Shown here: piece by piece, positions 1 through 12,300 of the stretch
Position numbering within the stretch: the first letter of the stretch is position 1
Layout: each line of letters starts with the position of its first letter
NCBI GenBank assembly: GCA_032622095.1
Contig: CP136063.1
Coordinates: 84,671,980-84,735,979, forward strand
Direction of reading: 5' to 3'
From: Siphonodentalium dalli
Lineage: Eukaryota; Mollusca; Scaphopoda; Gadilida; Siphonodentaliidae
Length of the DNA stretch: 64,000 nucleotides
Translations under genes and position numbers: made by a program
Notes under the pieces: generated by a model
The model's input: the letters and a program-made list of their open reading frames with translations, nothing else
Database searches by the model: none
What the model was told of the DNA's origin: nothing

Positions 1-819
1 ATTGATCAAACTTTACAAAGTAAAGTTGAGTTAAAAATTTACAAACTAAGGTCCATAACTCAGTCAAAAAATTTGGAGAAACCTGGTTGCTCTAAGATTT
101 GAGATATTGTGGCAAGCAACTTGTATACCAAAAAAGTATTGAAATCAGTTCATATTTGTTTGATTTATCAAGCCAGATGGACAGATGAACGAGAGGCCGA
201 TCACGATCGGCAGATGTTTAACCCATCCCTTGGCGATAGTAAATTGTTAAGATCAGAATCATAATCTTTTAATGTTGAATTATAGAGTATACTGTTATGA
301 TCTAAAGTAGTATATGACAAATGTACATAATAACCAGTAATAACACAAATTATTGGAATGTATGAGTCAATATAGAAGGGTTAATATAACATCTAAACTC
401 TAGAGCCTGTCACCACTATCATAGTGTGAGCAGTTCTATTCATGTTGTTGCAAATTGCCATGTGAGATATCAAAATAATATAATTATTTATTTAATGGAA
501 AAGGTTAAAAGACATGGAATGGGTAAAAGGGGTTAAATCACCTATCTCTGCCCTGTTTGATCCAATGTAGTCCCATCATCCAAGGACTTAGAGAGCTCCA
601 TTGGTCTAGTTAAATAAATTCACCTGGCTAAGTTGTGGTTAAAAAGATAGCTAAATCAATTTATCCAATAATTCACTGTGTCTCTTATACAGACCTAACA
701 TATGAGGGCTATAAATAACTCTCAAAGCAATAAACTATATTGTCTTTTATCTTGCTCACAGAGAAGCAGGTATTCATTAATTGTAAGTTACTTGGGTTAT
801 AATCTGGATAATTCTTAGT
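1..819. other. non-coding, nothing recognised
   Basis: AT-rich sequence without a supported exon, RNA gene or clear repeat boundary. It may be ZRANB2 3' flank or last intron. Confidence 0.5.
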
Positions 820-1475
820 TTAAAAAGGGCCAAATCTCTGGTATAACAAATTGGATCTAACCCATATTCAAACTCGTTCTGTATTTTGTGTTGAGAAACT
901 CACATACCAAATTTGGTTCCTATCAGATGAAAAATGGTTGATTTATCGAAGTACATGTATGTGTGAATCATATGTCAAAGGACCATAACACCATTAAAAA
1001 AAATCCGATCAAACCCATATTCGAAATTAATCTGTATGTTGGTCTGAGAAACTCATACACCAAATTTGGTTCCAACTCTTTGGTTCCAACTCTGATCAAA
1101 CCCATATTCGAACTCGATCTGTATTTTGGGTCGAGAAACTCACATACCAAATTTGGTTCCGATCAGATAAAAAATGTTTGAGTTATGGCAGAATTCATTA
1201 ATTCTAAGTCGAAAAAGGGCCATAACTCCGTAATAAAAAGTCGGATCAAACCCATATTCGAACTCGATCTGTATTTTGGGCCGAGAAACTCACATACCAA
1301 TGTTTGAGTTATGGCAGAATGCGTGAATTCTAAGTCGAAAAAGGGCCATAACTCTGTCAAAAAAAGTCGGATCAAACCCATATTCGAACTCGATCTGTAT
1401 TTTGGGCTGAAAACCCCATATACAAAATTTGGTTTTGATCAGGTAAAAAATGTTTGAGTTATCGCATTACACGTA
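820..1475. repeat. tandem copies of the 'aagggccataactc' dispersed repeat
   Basis: At least four imperfect units share 'cccatattcgaactcgatct', 'cacataccaaatttggttcc' and 'aaaaaatgtttgagttat'. Related single copies occur at 7860-8060 and 10850-11060. The block ends in the GGAC microsatellite. Short frames through it on both strands are products of the repeat. Confidence 0.8.
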
Positions 1476-1480
1476 AAGTG

Positions 1481-1660
1481 TCTACGGACGGACAGACGGA
1501 CGGACAGACGGACGGACGGACGCACGACGAGTGGTCAATCCGGACAACGACACTATGTTTACCATACATGGTATGGATAAACATAAAAATGGATAGACAA
1601 ACAGACACAGTCAATCCAGTATATCCCCCCCCCCCATTCTCTTCGAGAGTGGGGCTATAA
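1481..1660. repeat. GGAC/CAGA microsatellite and C-tract end module
   Basis: Iterated (gacgga/caga) is followed by 'cagtcaatccagtatat', a run of C, and a small hairpin around 'attctcttcgagagt'. The same order of parts recurs at 9040-9110, and a similar end with a 'cgacttcaagtcgg' hairpin at 12060-12135, so this is the terminal part of a dispersed family. Confidence 0.65.
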
Positions 1661-1871
1661 AAATAAAGATGGAATAGAATAAAGGTCACATTTGATAATT
1701 GACTTGAACAGTTGAATATACTAGTATGTACTTCAGAATGAATGAACAGCAACATCATTTTGACTGACAAGATACTTGTACCTTCCAATTTAAAAATAAA
1801 AACTTGAAAATTGAAAGTGACCTTCTGTTCTCTCAAAAATATAAAATTATTAGGCCAAATAAATAAAAAAA

Positions 1872-2090
1872 ATACTGTGTTCTGAGGCACCTCCCTCACC
1901 ACCGAAATCAGGGCCTCATAAAATAAATACTGTGTTCTGAGGCACCTCCCTCACCACCGAAATCAGGGCCTCATAAAATAAATACTGTGTTCTGAGGCAC
2001 CTACCTCACCACCGAAATCAGGGCCTCATAAAATAAATACTGTGTTCTGAGGCACCTACCTCACCACAGAAATCAGGGCCTCATAAAAAA
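1872..2090. repeat. four tandem copies of a 55-bp unit
   Basis: Units start at 1872, 1928, 1983 and 2038 with 'tactgtgttctgaggcacct' and 'accgaaatcagggcctcat'. They differ by single bases, so the expansion is recent. Confidence 0.9.
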
Positions 2091-2304
2091 ACATTTGCAG
2101 TAATATCCTAAAAGAGTTCAAAAATCATTCAGATTCTTTAATTTATTCCCAATTTAGATAGGTTTCTATTGAAAACATAAAAATTAAAGATACTGGATTT
2201 TATAAACTGCTTGTACTATAATATTAATTTCTGGAATTTTTGAAAAAAAAAGCCTCCCTCCCTCATCCAGTTTCCCATTTGTAATTACCAGAGAAGACAG
2301 GAAA

Positions 2305-2422
2305 AGTAATGCCATAAATAATCGACTCCTTAACCACAGCAGAATTTTATTTCCGATTAAATCCTGAAAAATTATCCATAGTTCTGCTGTGGTTAGGGAA
2401 TCGATTATTTAGGGCATTACTG
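2305..2422. mobile_element. hairpin MITE, family CAGTAATGCCC (short variant)
   Basis: Arms 'taataatcgactcc...ccacagcagaa' fold back on 'ttctgctgtggtta...cgattattta'. The inner Gly-cleft sequence present in other copies is missing. See the full copies at 9306, 12676, 40107, 56547, 58480 and 59429. Confidence 0.75.
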
Positions 2423-2539
2423 TATATATTTTTAATGGCCTCAGTGTCAGTAAATTGATATGTGTAGATTCTAGAAGGCAATCAGCTATTTTCATATCTA
2501 GCCATCTGACCTTTATTCATCAAACTGCAGCCTTAGTTT

Positions 2540-2950
2540 AGTGTGCCTGTCATTTGCAGAATGAGGTCCCAAAGGGACTAGCATCACTAAATTCACCCTC
2601 CGGGGACCTCGTTCTGCTTAGGCCTCATCTTCTCTGGAAAGTTTCTTTATTGTCAAATTTCTATAGAAACTTCTTCACATAGATTCTATTTCTTTTTTAG
2701 TTTAGTTTCTGTATATCCCCAAATTGGCAGACTACACATAGCATAATCGAGGTTCCCAATGGGTGTAAATCATAATATTCAACATTTGGGAACTTCAATC
2801 TGAGTCTATGTCTCCCATAGCATAGGAGGTCATGCAGAATGAGGTCTCCAGATGGTGAATTTAGTGATGCTAGTCCACTATGTGGGATAGCTTCACTAAA
2901 TTCACCCTCGGGGGGACTCATTCTGCAAATGACAGGCAAACTGAACTCAG
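2540..2950. mobile_element. foldback MITE, family GCAGAATGAGGT (complete copy)
   Basis: About 400 bp bounded by inverted 'gtgcctgtcatttgcagaat' and its complement at 2920-2945. Each end carries its own hairpin around 'gtgaatttagtgatgct'. Inner sequence ('ccccaaattggcaga') recurs at 7650, showing a real full-length family. Confidence 0.75.
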
Positions 2951-3093
2951 GCTTGATCAAACTGCAGTGAACAACAAGAAACCATACTTACTTATTTAAG
3001 CTGAAAAAAAATTCTATTTAGTATAATTATTTATAAATAGATATGGAAAACTGATATTGACCTTTTGACCTTTACCCATTACCCTTAAGTTAC

Positions 3094-3347
3094 CTGGACC
3101 TAGAGCGAGAGTGCCCTCTCTTACGGCCCGCCCTTTCGCCACTTGAACTAGAAGAACTCGATGAGTAGGAACCGGAACTACTGCTACTTCCTGATGATGA
3201 CCTTGACCTAGATCTTGAACTGAAACTAGAGTCCCTACTGGCACGGGAATCGGCGGGATTTTTCTGTTGGATTGGTTTATCATTGGTTTCATCTTCCTCA
3301 TCATCAGACAGTGCATATTTGGATAAGTCAACATCATCATCTTCATC
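3094..3347 (-). CDS. ZRANB2: ZRANB2 exon 6: second SKY box and RS tail
   Basis: An exon of 254 nt starting DEDDDVDLSKYALSDDEEDE, then SRASRDSSFSSRSRSRSSSG, a Ser-rich run, and a basic end GERAGRKRGHSRSRS. The 3' edge reads AG|GTAACT, a good donor. If not spliced, the same frame stops at once (AGG TAA, stop at 3092-3090). So either this is the last coding exon of a short isoform, or the RS domain continues in an exon left of the window. No further RS exon was found in 1-3060, and no clear AATAAA lies close below. Confidence 0.85.
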
Positions 3348-6300
3348 CTGTTAAAGATAAATTACTTTATTGAAGTTCAACAAAGAATTATTTGGAGATA
3401 AGGGTGTTAATGGACAATATTAGATCGATATGGGTTAAATCGATGGGGCATAGCTGGGTGATTGGAGACAGTGGTTCACGCGTTGATTAATATTGAACAG
3501 ATTCAGCACGGGTTTCTCGATCGTTCAAAAGTGTGACCACAAATGAAGATTTTAGCGCTCATTCTATGTTCAGCTTCTAATGTGCATGGTTGTCCACCCA
3601 CCCTCCCACTCAAATTTAGTAAAGTTGATAATTATTCGAGTATATTGGCTTTTGAAAAGGTTTATCATCAATACGTATGAGAATATATATTGCAAAAGTT
3701 AGTTTCATTGTATGGTACATGTTTATAGGATTACAGGTCTTTTTGTGATTATATAAAGATAACAATATATATATATGATGTGCACAATTTATTTGAAACA
3801 AATGACATTGACCTGAATTTCTAGATTAAAACATTCATTTCTATAATTCGTAGTTGTTATTCTATAAATCATTTATGTTTGTTCGAGTGAACTGAGTTAA
3901 AACATAAAGATCCCATAAGGATTCCAAAGAAACTGTTTGTTCAATGTTCTTTAACCCTTCACTGCTAATGAAGTTATGACGTCGACTGCTGGGCCGTTGA
4001 TGTTATGGCCATTTTCCAGTGGAAAAATATAATGGGAATATCACGAAAACCATAAAACTGACTCAGTTGAAAGGCTCTTATCTTTCACAATTGTGGAACA
4101 TAATACACTGTTTGAAACTTTGAGATATAGTTGTTCTGATGCACCCATCTCTGAGTTCCAGTTATGAATAATGGCGGACTGCTAGCGTGCTGAAGTATGT
4201 CCGCACTCAGTACAGACGTATAGCACATAGCGTGACATTTTATGTCTGTACTAAGTACTTATGTATAGCAGCCAAGAGGTTAAATGCCAAACATTAACCT
4301 GGCTATAGGCCATATGACACCGGTTCCTTCCCATCCTCCCAACTACCATCTGTAACGATTTTGTGTATATATCAGGAATAGTTTTCACAATTTTCTTTTC
4401 AACAGAGCCACAACTAAACCAATTCACTGAAGAACAGACATTCACAAAACCAGACTTTGGATTGAGACCGTGTTCCTGAGAAACAATTTATATTTTTTAT
4501 ATTAGGCCAAAAAAAAAGGGTTTTAGTTCTCAGGCCCCGTCGCATTGAATAATGAAAGTGTCAATGACACTGCAGCTCAACTTGGAAAGGGAATAATTTC
4601 ATGTGTTACAGTCAATGGAGTGATTAGGAATGTGGAAAGTTGAAAGGCCTAGTTATGCAAAGAGTGAAATCCAAGATGGCCGCTGGCCGCCATGTTTTTT
4701 TGCCGAATGACCCCAAAAAGACTCATTCCCATTTACATGTCATTGTTAACATCCATGACTAATTTCATGATGATCCAACAAAAGATACGACCTGTAGACT
4801 GTGTCAAAGAATTTAGTCATGTAAAGAGTAAAATCCAAGATGGCTGCTGGCGGCTATGTTTTTTGGCTGAATGACCCCAAAATGACTCGTTCCCATCTTC
4901 ATGTCATTGTTAACATCCATGACTAATTTCATGACGATCCGACCAAAGCTACGACCTGTAGCCCGTGCCAAAGGATTTAGTCATGCAAAGAGTAAAATCC
5001 AAGATGGCTGCTGCCGGCCATGTTTTTTGGCCAAATGACCCCAAAATGACTCGTTCCCATCTACATGTCATTGTTAACATCCATGACATGTCATTGTTAA
5101 CATCCATGACAAATTTCATGATGATAAGACGAACAATACGACCTGTAGCCCGTGCTAATGGATTGAATTTGAATTCAAGATGGCCGCTGGCGGCCATGTT
5201 TTTTTGCCGAATGACCCCAAAATTACTCGTTCTCATCTAGATGTCAATGTCAACAGCCATGACAAATCTCATGATCCGACAGAAGGTACGACCTGTAGCC
5301 CGTGCCAAAGGATTTAGTCATGCAAAGAGTAAAATCCAAGATGGCTGCTGGCGGCCATGTTTTTTGACCCAATGACCCCAAAATGGCTCGTTCCCATCTA
5401 CATGTCATTGTTAACATCCATGACAAATTTCATGAAGCTCCGACCAAAGCTACGACCTGTAGCCCGTGCCAAAGGATTTAGTCATGCAAAGAGTAAAATC
5501 CAAGATGGCTGCTGGCGGCCATGTTTTTTGGCCGAACGACCCCAAAATAACACGTTCCCATCTACATGTCAATATTAACATCCATGACAAATTTCATGAT
5601 GATCAGACGAACAGTATGACCTGTAGCCCGTGCTAATGGATTGAATTTTGAAATCCAAGATGGCCGCTGGCGGCCATATTTTTTGGCCGAATGAGCCCAA
5701 AATGACTCGTTCCCATCTTCATGTCATTGTTAACATCCATGACTAATTTCATGATGATCCGACCAAAGCTACGACCTGTAGCCCGTGCCAAAGGATTTAG
5801 TCATGCAAAGAGTAAAATCCAAGATGGCTGCTGCCGGCCATGTTTTTTGGCCAAATAACCCCAAAATGACTCGTTCCCATCTACATGTCATTGTTAACAT
5901 CCATGACATGTCATTGTTAACATCCATGACAAATTTCATGATGATAAGACGAACAATACGACCTGTAGCCCGTGCTAATGGATTGAATTTTTAAATTCAA
6001 GATGGCCGCTGGCGGCCATGTTTTCTTGCCGAATGACCCCAAAATTACTCATTCTCATCTAGATGTCATTGTTAACATCCATGACAAATTTCATGAAGAT
6101 CCGACCAAAGCTACGACCTGTAGCCCGTGCAGAAGGATTTAGTCATGCAAAGAGTAAAATCCAAGATGGCTGCTGGCGCCATGTTTTTTGGCCGAACGAC
6201 CCCAAAATGACTCGTTCCCATCTACATGTCAATATTAACATCGATGACAAATTTCATGATGATCAGACGAACAGTACGACCTGTAGCCCGTGTTAATGGA

Positions 6301-9300
6301 TGAATTTTGAAATTCAAGATGGCCACTGGCGGCCATGTTTTTTTGCCGAATGACCCCAAAATTACTCGTTCTCATCTAGATGTCAATGTCAACAGCCATG
6401 ACAAATCTCATGATCCGACAGAAGGTACGACCTGTAGCCCGTGCCAAAGGATTTAGTCATGCAAAGAGTAAAATCCAAGATGGCCGCTGGCGGCCATGTT
6501 TTTTGACCCAATGACCCCAAAATGGCTCGTTCCCATCTACATGTCATTGTTAACATCCATGACAAATTTCATGAATCTCCGACCAAAGCTACGACCTGTA
6601 GCCCGTGCCAAAGGATTTAGTCATGCAAAGAGTAAAATCCAAGATGGCTGCTGGCGGCCATGTTTTTTGGCCGAACGACCCCAAAATGACACGTTCCCAT
6701 CTACATGTCAATATTAACATCCATGACAAATTTCATGATGATCAGACGAACAGTATGACCTGTAGCCCGTGCTAATGGATTGAATTTTGAAATCCAAGAT
6801 GGCCGCTGGTGGCCATGTTTTTTGGCCGAATGAGCCCAAAATTTCATAATGATCCAACCAAAGGTACGACCTGTAGCCCGTGCTAAAGGAAATTGTTGAC
6901 GAGTCACGCACACACTTTCTCATTACCAAAAGAGAGCTGCAACAAAACATTGAAAATTCAACAAAAATTCTCCAGAAGTTAAAAAGTCAATCTCCTATTT
7001 TTCTATAATCATACCACAAGAAAACTTTAAATAGGGTTTTCAGCGAAAAAAAAATGGACTGGAATATAGATGCTATAGATTATTTGGACAATTATCAAAC
7101 TTTATCCATTAAAATGTTTTTAATTCAGAAAAGTCTCGCTTCCTTGTCCAATTTTCCAAATGAAATTGCCTGAGAACAGAGGTATTTTAATGCCTAATAT
7201 CATACCTCTTCTGAGTCAAGCTCATATTTTGAGGCATCTTTGTCAACCTGCTCCTCCTCCTCCTCCTCTTCCTCTTCATCCTCTTTGTCTACTTCATATG
7301 GGACTATTCCTCCTTTATTTTCTCCTTCCTTCTGATCAGTAGATTTTTTTCTTCTCTTTCTTCCAAACTATTAACAACAAAAACCAAAAATTTAAATTCA
7401 ATAAAGGTGTTTTAACTAATAATTAGGCATAAAAAGATGGTGCCGGACATTTGAATAATGATGTCCCCATAGGGTGAATTTAGTGATGCTACCCTGCACA
7501 GCTAGCATCACTAAATTCATCTTCTGGGAACCTCACTCTGATTAGGCCTCATCGTCTGGAAAGTATCTTTATTATCAAATTAACAAGTTTTAAAGTTTCT
7601 TTAGAATCTTCTTTAGAAAGTTCCTTTTTAGCTTCGTTTCTCTATACCCCCAAATTGGCAGACACAATGCATAATCCAGGTGGCCAATGGATGCACCATC
7701 TTCACAATCTGGGAACTTAAATCGAGTCTAGGTCTCCCACAGCAGATGAGTCCATGCAGAATTAGGTCCCCAGAGGATGAATTTGATATCCAAATTGAGT
7801 TCGTTCAAATCAAAGAATCCAAACAGGAGTTACTGGTCAAAAACCAAAAATGTTAACCGACGGTCAAATGATAAGTCGAAAAAGGGTCGTAACTCAAGTA
7901 AAAATAATTGGGCGGAAACCATATTCGAACCTGGCCTGTATTTTTAGCTGGGAAATACACACACCAACTTTGGTTCAAATAAAATTATCCAAACTTGAGT
8001 TATCGGTCGGAAACTGAAAATGTTAATGAATGTCGGACGGAGGGACAGCTAGATAGATGGAAGGGTGGACGGAAGGACAGACTGATTACATAATACAACC
8101 TTTTTTCAAAAGGATGTATAACAATTTTGGCTGCAGAAGCATGACAAAGTATTTATTTAGAGTAAAATCTAAGGATATAAGGCAGCCATCTTTTTCATCG
8201 AAAATCATTCCAATATTCAACAGCTCCCTTCTAGAGGTGATCCTAAACATGCTTGTAAATTTTCAAAACAATTCTCCAATAAATGTGGGCTGCAGGGTGT
8301 GCCGATTGATTCAAATCTGAAATCCAAGATGGCTGCTGCGGCCATGTTTTCTCATCTAAATATGAAAAAATATGATATCTGCTATCCAGTATGTGAAGTT
8401 TAGTGACGATCGGATGAAGGATGTGGCCTGCAGGTTTTGGTCATGCAAAAAGTAGAATCCAAGATTTGATGCAAGAAGGGGGATTTCTATTCGAAATATT
8501 ATTTGAGGAAGATTGTGAAAAGTTAAATGTGTCAGCGAATGACACCAGGGTCAGGAACGTTTGTTATGGGCCCTGTTTGTTGTAAATGTTGCGTTGGGAG
8601 CTCTTTTGTTCTCCCGATAACACAGGTCTTGTTGTGACCCGTTGTCTCCTACATATGATACGTCAAGAGTTACGCACGGAACATATTCTACAGCTTCTGT
8701 ACTAACATTCTAATGCATATATTGGACAAATTATGAAAGAATTTATTGCACTAACATCACAATATGATAGCCCGCATCGAACACTCCATGAAACAAAACA
8801 CCCTGGTCGGAAATTCGGCATAACATATCTTAATTTCTCATTGCAAACTCCTGAGAGAATTGTTCTGTACAATGAAAATTCTGTGCTGATGACATAATCT
8901 TGAAAAAGTTGAATGATTATGGATTGACCATGCCACTGAATGTACCCATAGTGGTGAACATCTATACCAGGCTTAATTGAGATCCATCAAACTGCGGTTG
9001 AGATATCTGCTTGGACGGATGGCTAGATGGACGGTTAGACAGACAGACGGGGACCGGACACATGTAATCCAGTACCCACCATTTCCATCAGTCATGGGGG
9101 TTTTATTAAAACAAGTGCCAGTTCATTGTTTCAATTTGCACATATTTTCATATTGTTATCATGGATACGACATCTTAATAAGATACCATAAATATTTCAT
9201 AAGGCCATTCATGGATATGAGGTCAATCTATGATATGAATTCTGTTATACCAGGCAAGTTGAACTACCACCCGATATCACGAACATTGTCAGCCCTGAAG

Positions 9301-12300
9301 AACTACAGTAATGCCCTAAATAATCGACTCCTTAACCACAGCAGAATTATGGGTAATTTTTCAGGATTTAGTCGGAAATATGGCTTGTTGCCATTCATTG
9401 GAAAACTCTCACTGAGAGCTTTCCGATGACTGGCAACAAGCCATATTTTCCGACTAAATCCTGAAAAGTTACCCATAATTCTGCTGTGGTTAAGGAGTCC
9501 ATTATTTAGGACAATAAGGACATTACTATAACTGAGTCACATATGTTATTGTTAGTGAATGAGATAAGAAAACCCAGCGATATGGTCAAGATTTATTTAA
9601 ATTTTGCTGAAATTAACCCCCAAATAATAAATATACTGGAGCCTACTTCATCATACTCGTCATCTGACTCTTCTTTCTTCTTATATTCTGGATTCACGTC
9701 CCGTTCCATAAAGCCTCCACCATAACCTAAAATACAGAAGTTAAGTATTATCACAATACATGTATGTGATACTGACATGTTCTTATGTCATAAAACAGAG
9801 TCATTTAAAAAATTGAATTTAAAAAATTTTATTTAAAAAAAAAATGTTTGTTAATTTGAGCAAGGAGCTGAATCTAAAATAAAATTTAAATAATTTTTTT
9901 TTTTTAAATCAAATTGTTTAAATGATCAGCACACATGAGCCGCTTCTGTCTAAGAGCAAAATGTGCGCAAAGGGGCATTAGACAAAATGTGCGCAAAGGG
10001 CACACAAGGCCCCTTACACAGACAGGGGCCACAGGCCCCTCCAACCCAGAATAAAGGCTGTTTCAGCTACCAGTAGTTGTATAATATTTCTCCATGAACT
10101 AGGACAGAAGATGTTACTATTTGTAGAAAACTTAGTTTTGATTGAGAATCAACACTTTCAAGTGAAATATGTCTAATACCAGTTGTCTCAATTGTTGTGT
10201 TTTTTTTTAGGGTAATATAATGTAAACATGTCTTCAAAAATAGTTTTGTTGGAAGTGTTGCTGGGAAGAGATATCCATAGCATTTTTAATAGAATAAAAA
10301 TATCTTCGATTCCCAAAATTATGCATACTAGGACATAATTTGGTGAGCCCCCAAGCTAGGAGGCGACTGGGGCGAAATTATCGCATTCAAGCCGGCGACT
10401 TCGCCCTCGAATGTCTGCAAGGCAAAAACGAACTCGCCTTCCAAATTTGACCAAACTGAGATTAACCGGTGGAAATTTGACTTGTTTTGCCAAAAAATAT
10501 ATTGAAATACATCTGTCATAATGTTGTTGTCTTATCTCTCTGAACCATTGGGCGAAACATTTCCTTAAAATATTCCATTAGAATATCAATCAGAAATGAT
10601 GAGTCGCGATAATATGATCATGACTGGGGAATAAAAGATAATTCCCGATTTTATTGATAAGAATCGTACAAGAGGTACGCTGTCGCGTGGCATTTGCCCC
10701 CGACCATAGCAATTCGGATTAAGCATGGACGAAACTGCGGATATCCGAGGAGGTCTATATGAACATTCCAAAAGAAGTTTGTACAGAAATGTTGACTAAA
10801 AACCCCAAAACAAGCGATCCGGAAACCCAAAAACAAGCGAAAATTCAAATTTTCTAAGTTAAAAAAAGGGCCATAACTCTGGCAAAAATCATCAGATCAT
10901 ACCCAAATTCGCACTTGACATGTATTTTCATATAACTGATCCACAAAAATACGGGATTTGCAATCGTACCACCAAAGCTCACGCTATCATCTGGAAACCC
11001 CAAAAAAACAAGAGAAAAATTGAATTTTCTAAGTAAAAAAAGGGCCATAACTCTGGTGAAAATGGGTGGACGAAACCCGTGCTATGCATGTAGCTGTTTC
11101 CCCATTATGCTCTATCACCATACCAAATATCAACTAAATCTGCCCAGCGGTTGCTGAACAAAAATGCAAAATGTTTGTACGGACGTACAGACGGACCCAC
11201 ATTTTGCCCCTTATGTGTCTACAAACTTAATAAGTGGCTAGAAAAAATGGTGTGACCTATGAGACTACTTGTTTTTACGTGGCTTCAAAAGGGGTTCTCA
11301 CGAAATGCTACTTGCGAGGCTGCAAATCAAGTGTCAATGTATTCTGTGACTTACGGTTGGCGCATGTGAAGTAGTCAGCAGATTGTATTTTTTCAACCCT
11401 TCATTCATAATTTATAGAGTTCATTAAAGACACGGTTGGCCTTGGCGGTGGGTATCCTGTGAAAATATCTCCACCCGTCAAAAACCGCCACAAACAGAAA
11501 GAACATCAAAATGTAGATAGACTTTGTCCGTATACAAATAAGAAATATCGCATAAACAGTATGTTATGGTCATTTGTTTGACCATTGTTATGTAAACAAA
11601 AGCATAAAAAGTTACTTTTCTGGTGTTTGTTTATATTATGATGGTAAACATAAAGAGCGTTCTTTGTTGGTGAATACCTGATATGGAACTAATAAAGAGC
11701 GTTTATGCCATTTGTGTGTGATTAGCCAGTAGCATTGTGCTGTCTTCTGTAACACAATCAGGCTCTTGCTTAGGTAAAATATAGTAGGTCTTTGTGATAA
11801 CATGCTGTTTACGCGATGGTCATGGTATATATGAACGGAACTGTATGCGTTTTAATGTTTTTCTGTTTACGGTGTTTGGAACAAATATGAATATTTTCGA
11901 CAATTAAGGCCGCACGTGCCTTTAAGAAATAAAGCGTGATTAAGAAAAATATTGTATATTTGTAAATAAGGTTGCTTATGTGACTAGCCACATAAGCAAT
12001 CATTTGAGTCCAAATGGTATTTGAGTGGCTTCGAAGACACATAAGTGGCATTTTGTGGGAACGGACGGACGTATGTACGGACGGACGGACGGAGATGTCG
12101 ACTATATACCCGCCGACTTCAAGTCGGGGGCATAATAATAGCATTAACCTTTTCATGATAGGAGCTCCACTGGTGCAGTATTAAAGATCCTGTTCCAGTC
12201 CATTCTCTTATATATGCAAGTCTCCCATAGGGAACCTCGCATTTAGAAGAGAATACCCTGGCTTACAAGGTCAAGGAAAGTAATGTTAGGCCAATGTATT

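Noticed and set aside
1872-2090. Regular direct repeats that could suggest a CRISPR array
   Set aside because: Units are contiguous 55-bp tandem copies without variable spacers, in an animal genome.
4692-6950. Serial 60-95-codon frames repeating 'MSLLTSMTNFM'
   Set aside because: They are translations of the array monomer; the same frames appear inverted in array 2.
8977-9429. 150-codon frame
   Set aside because: It runs from a microsatellite end module into one arm of a hairpin MITE; no domain and crosses an element boundary.
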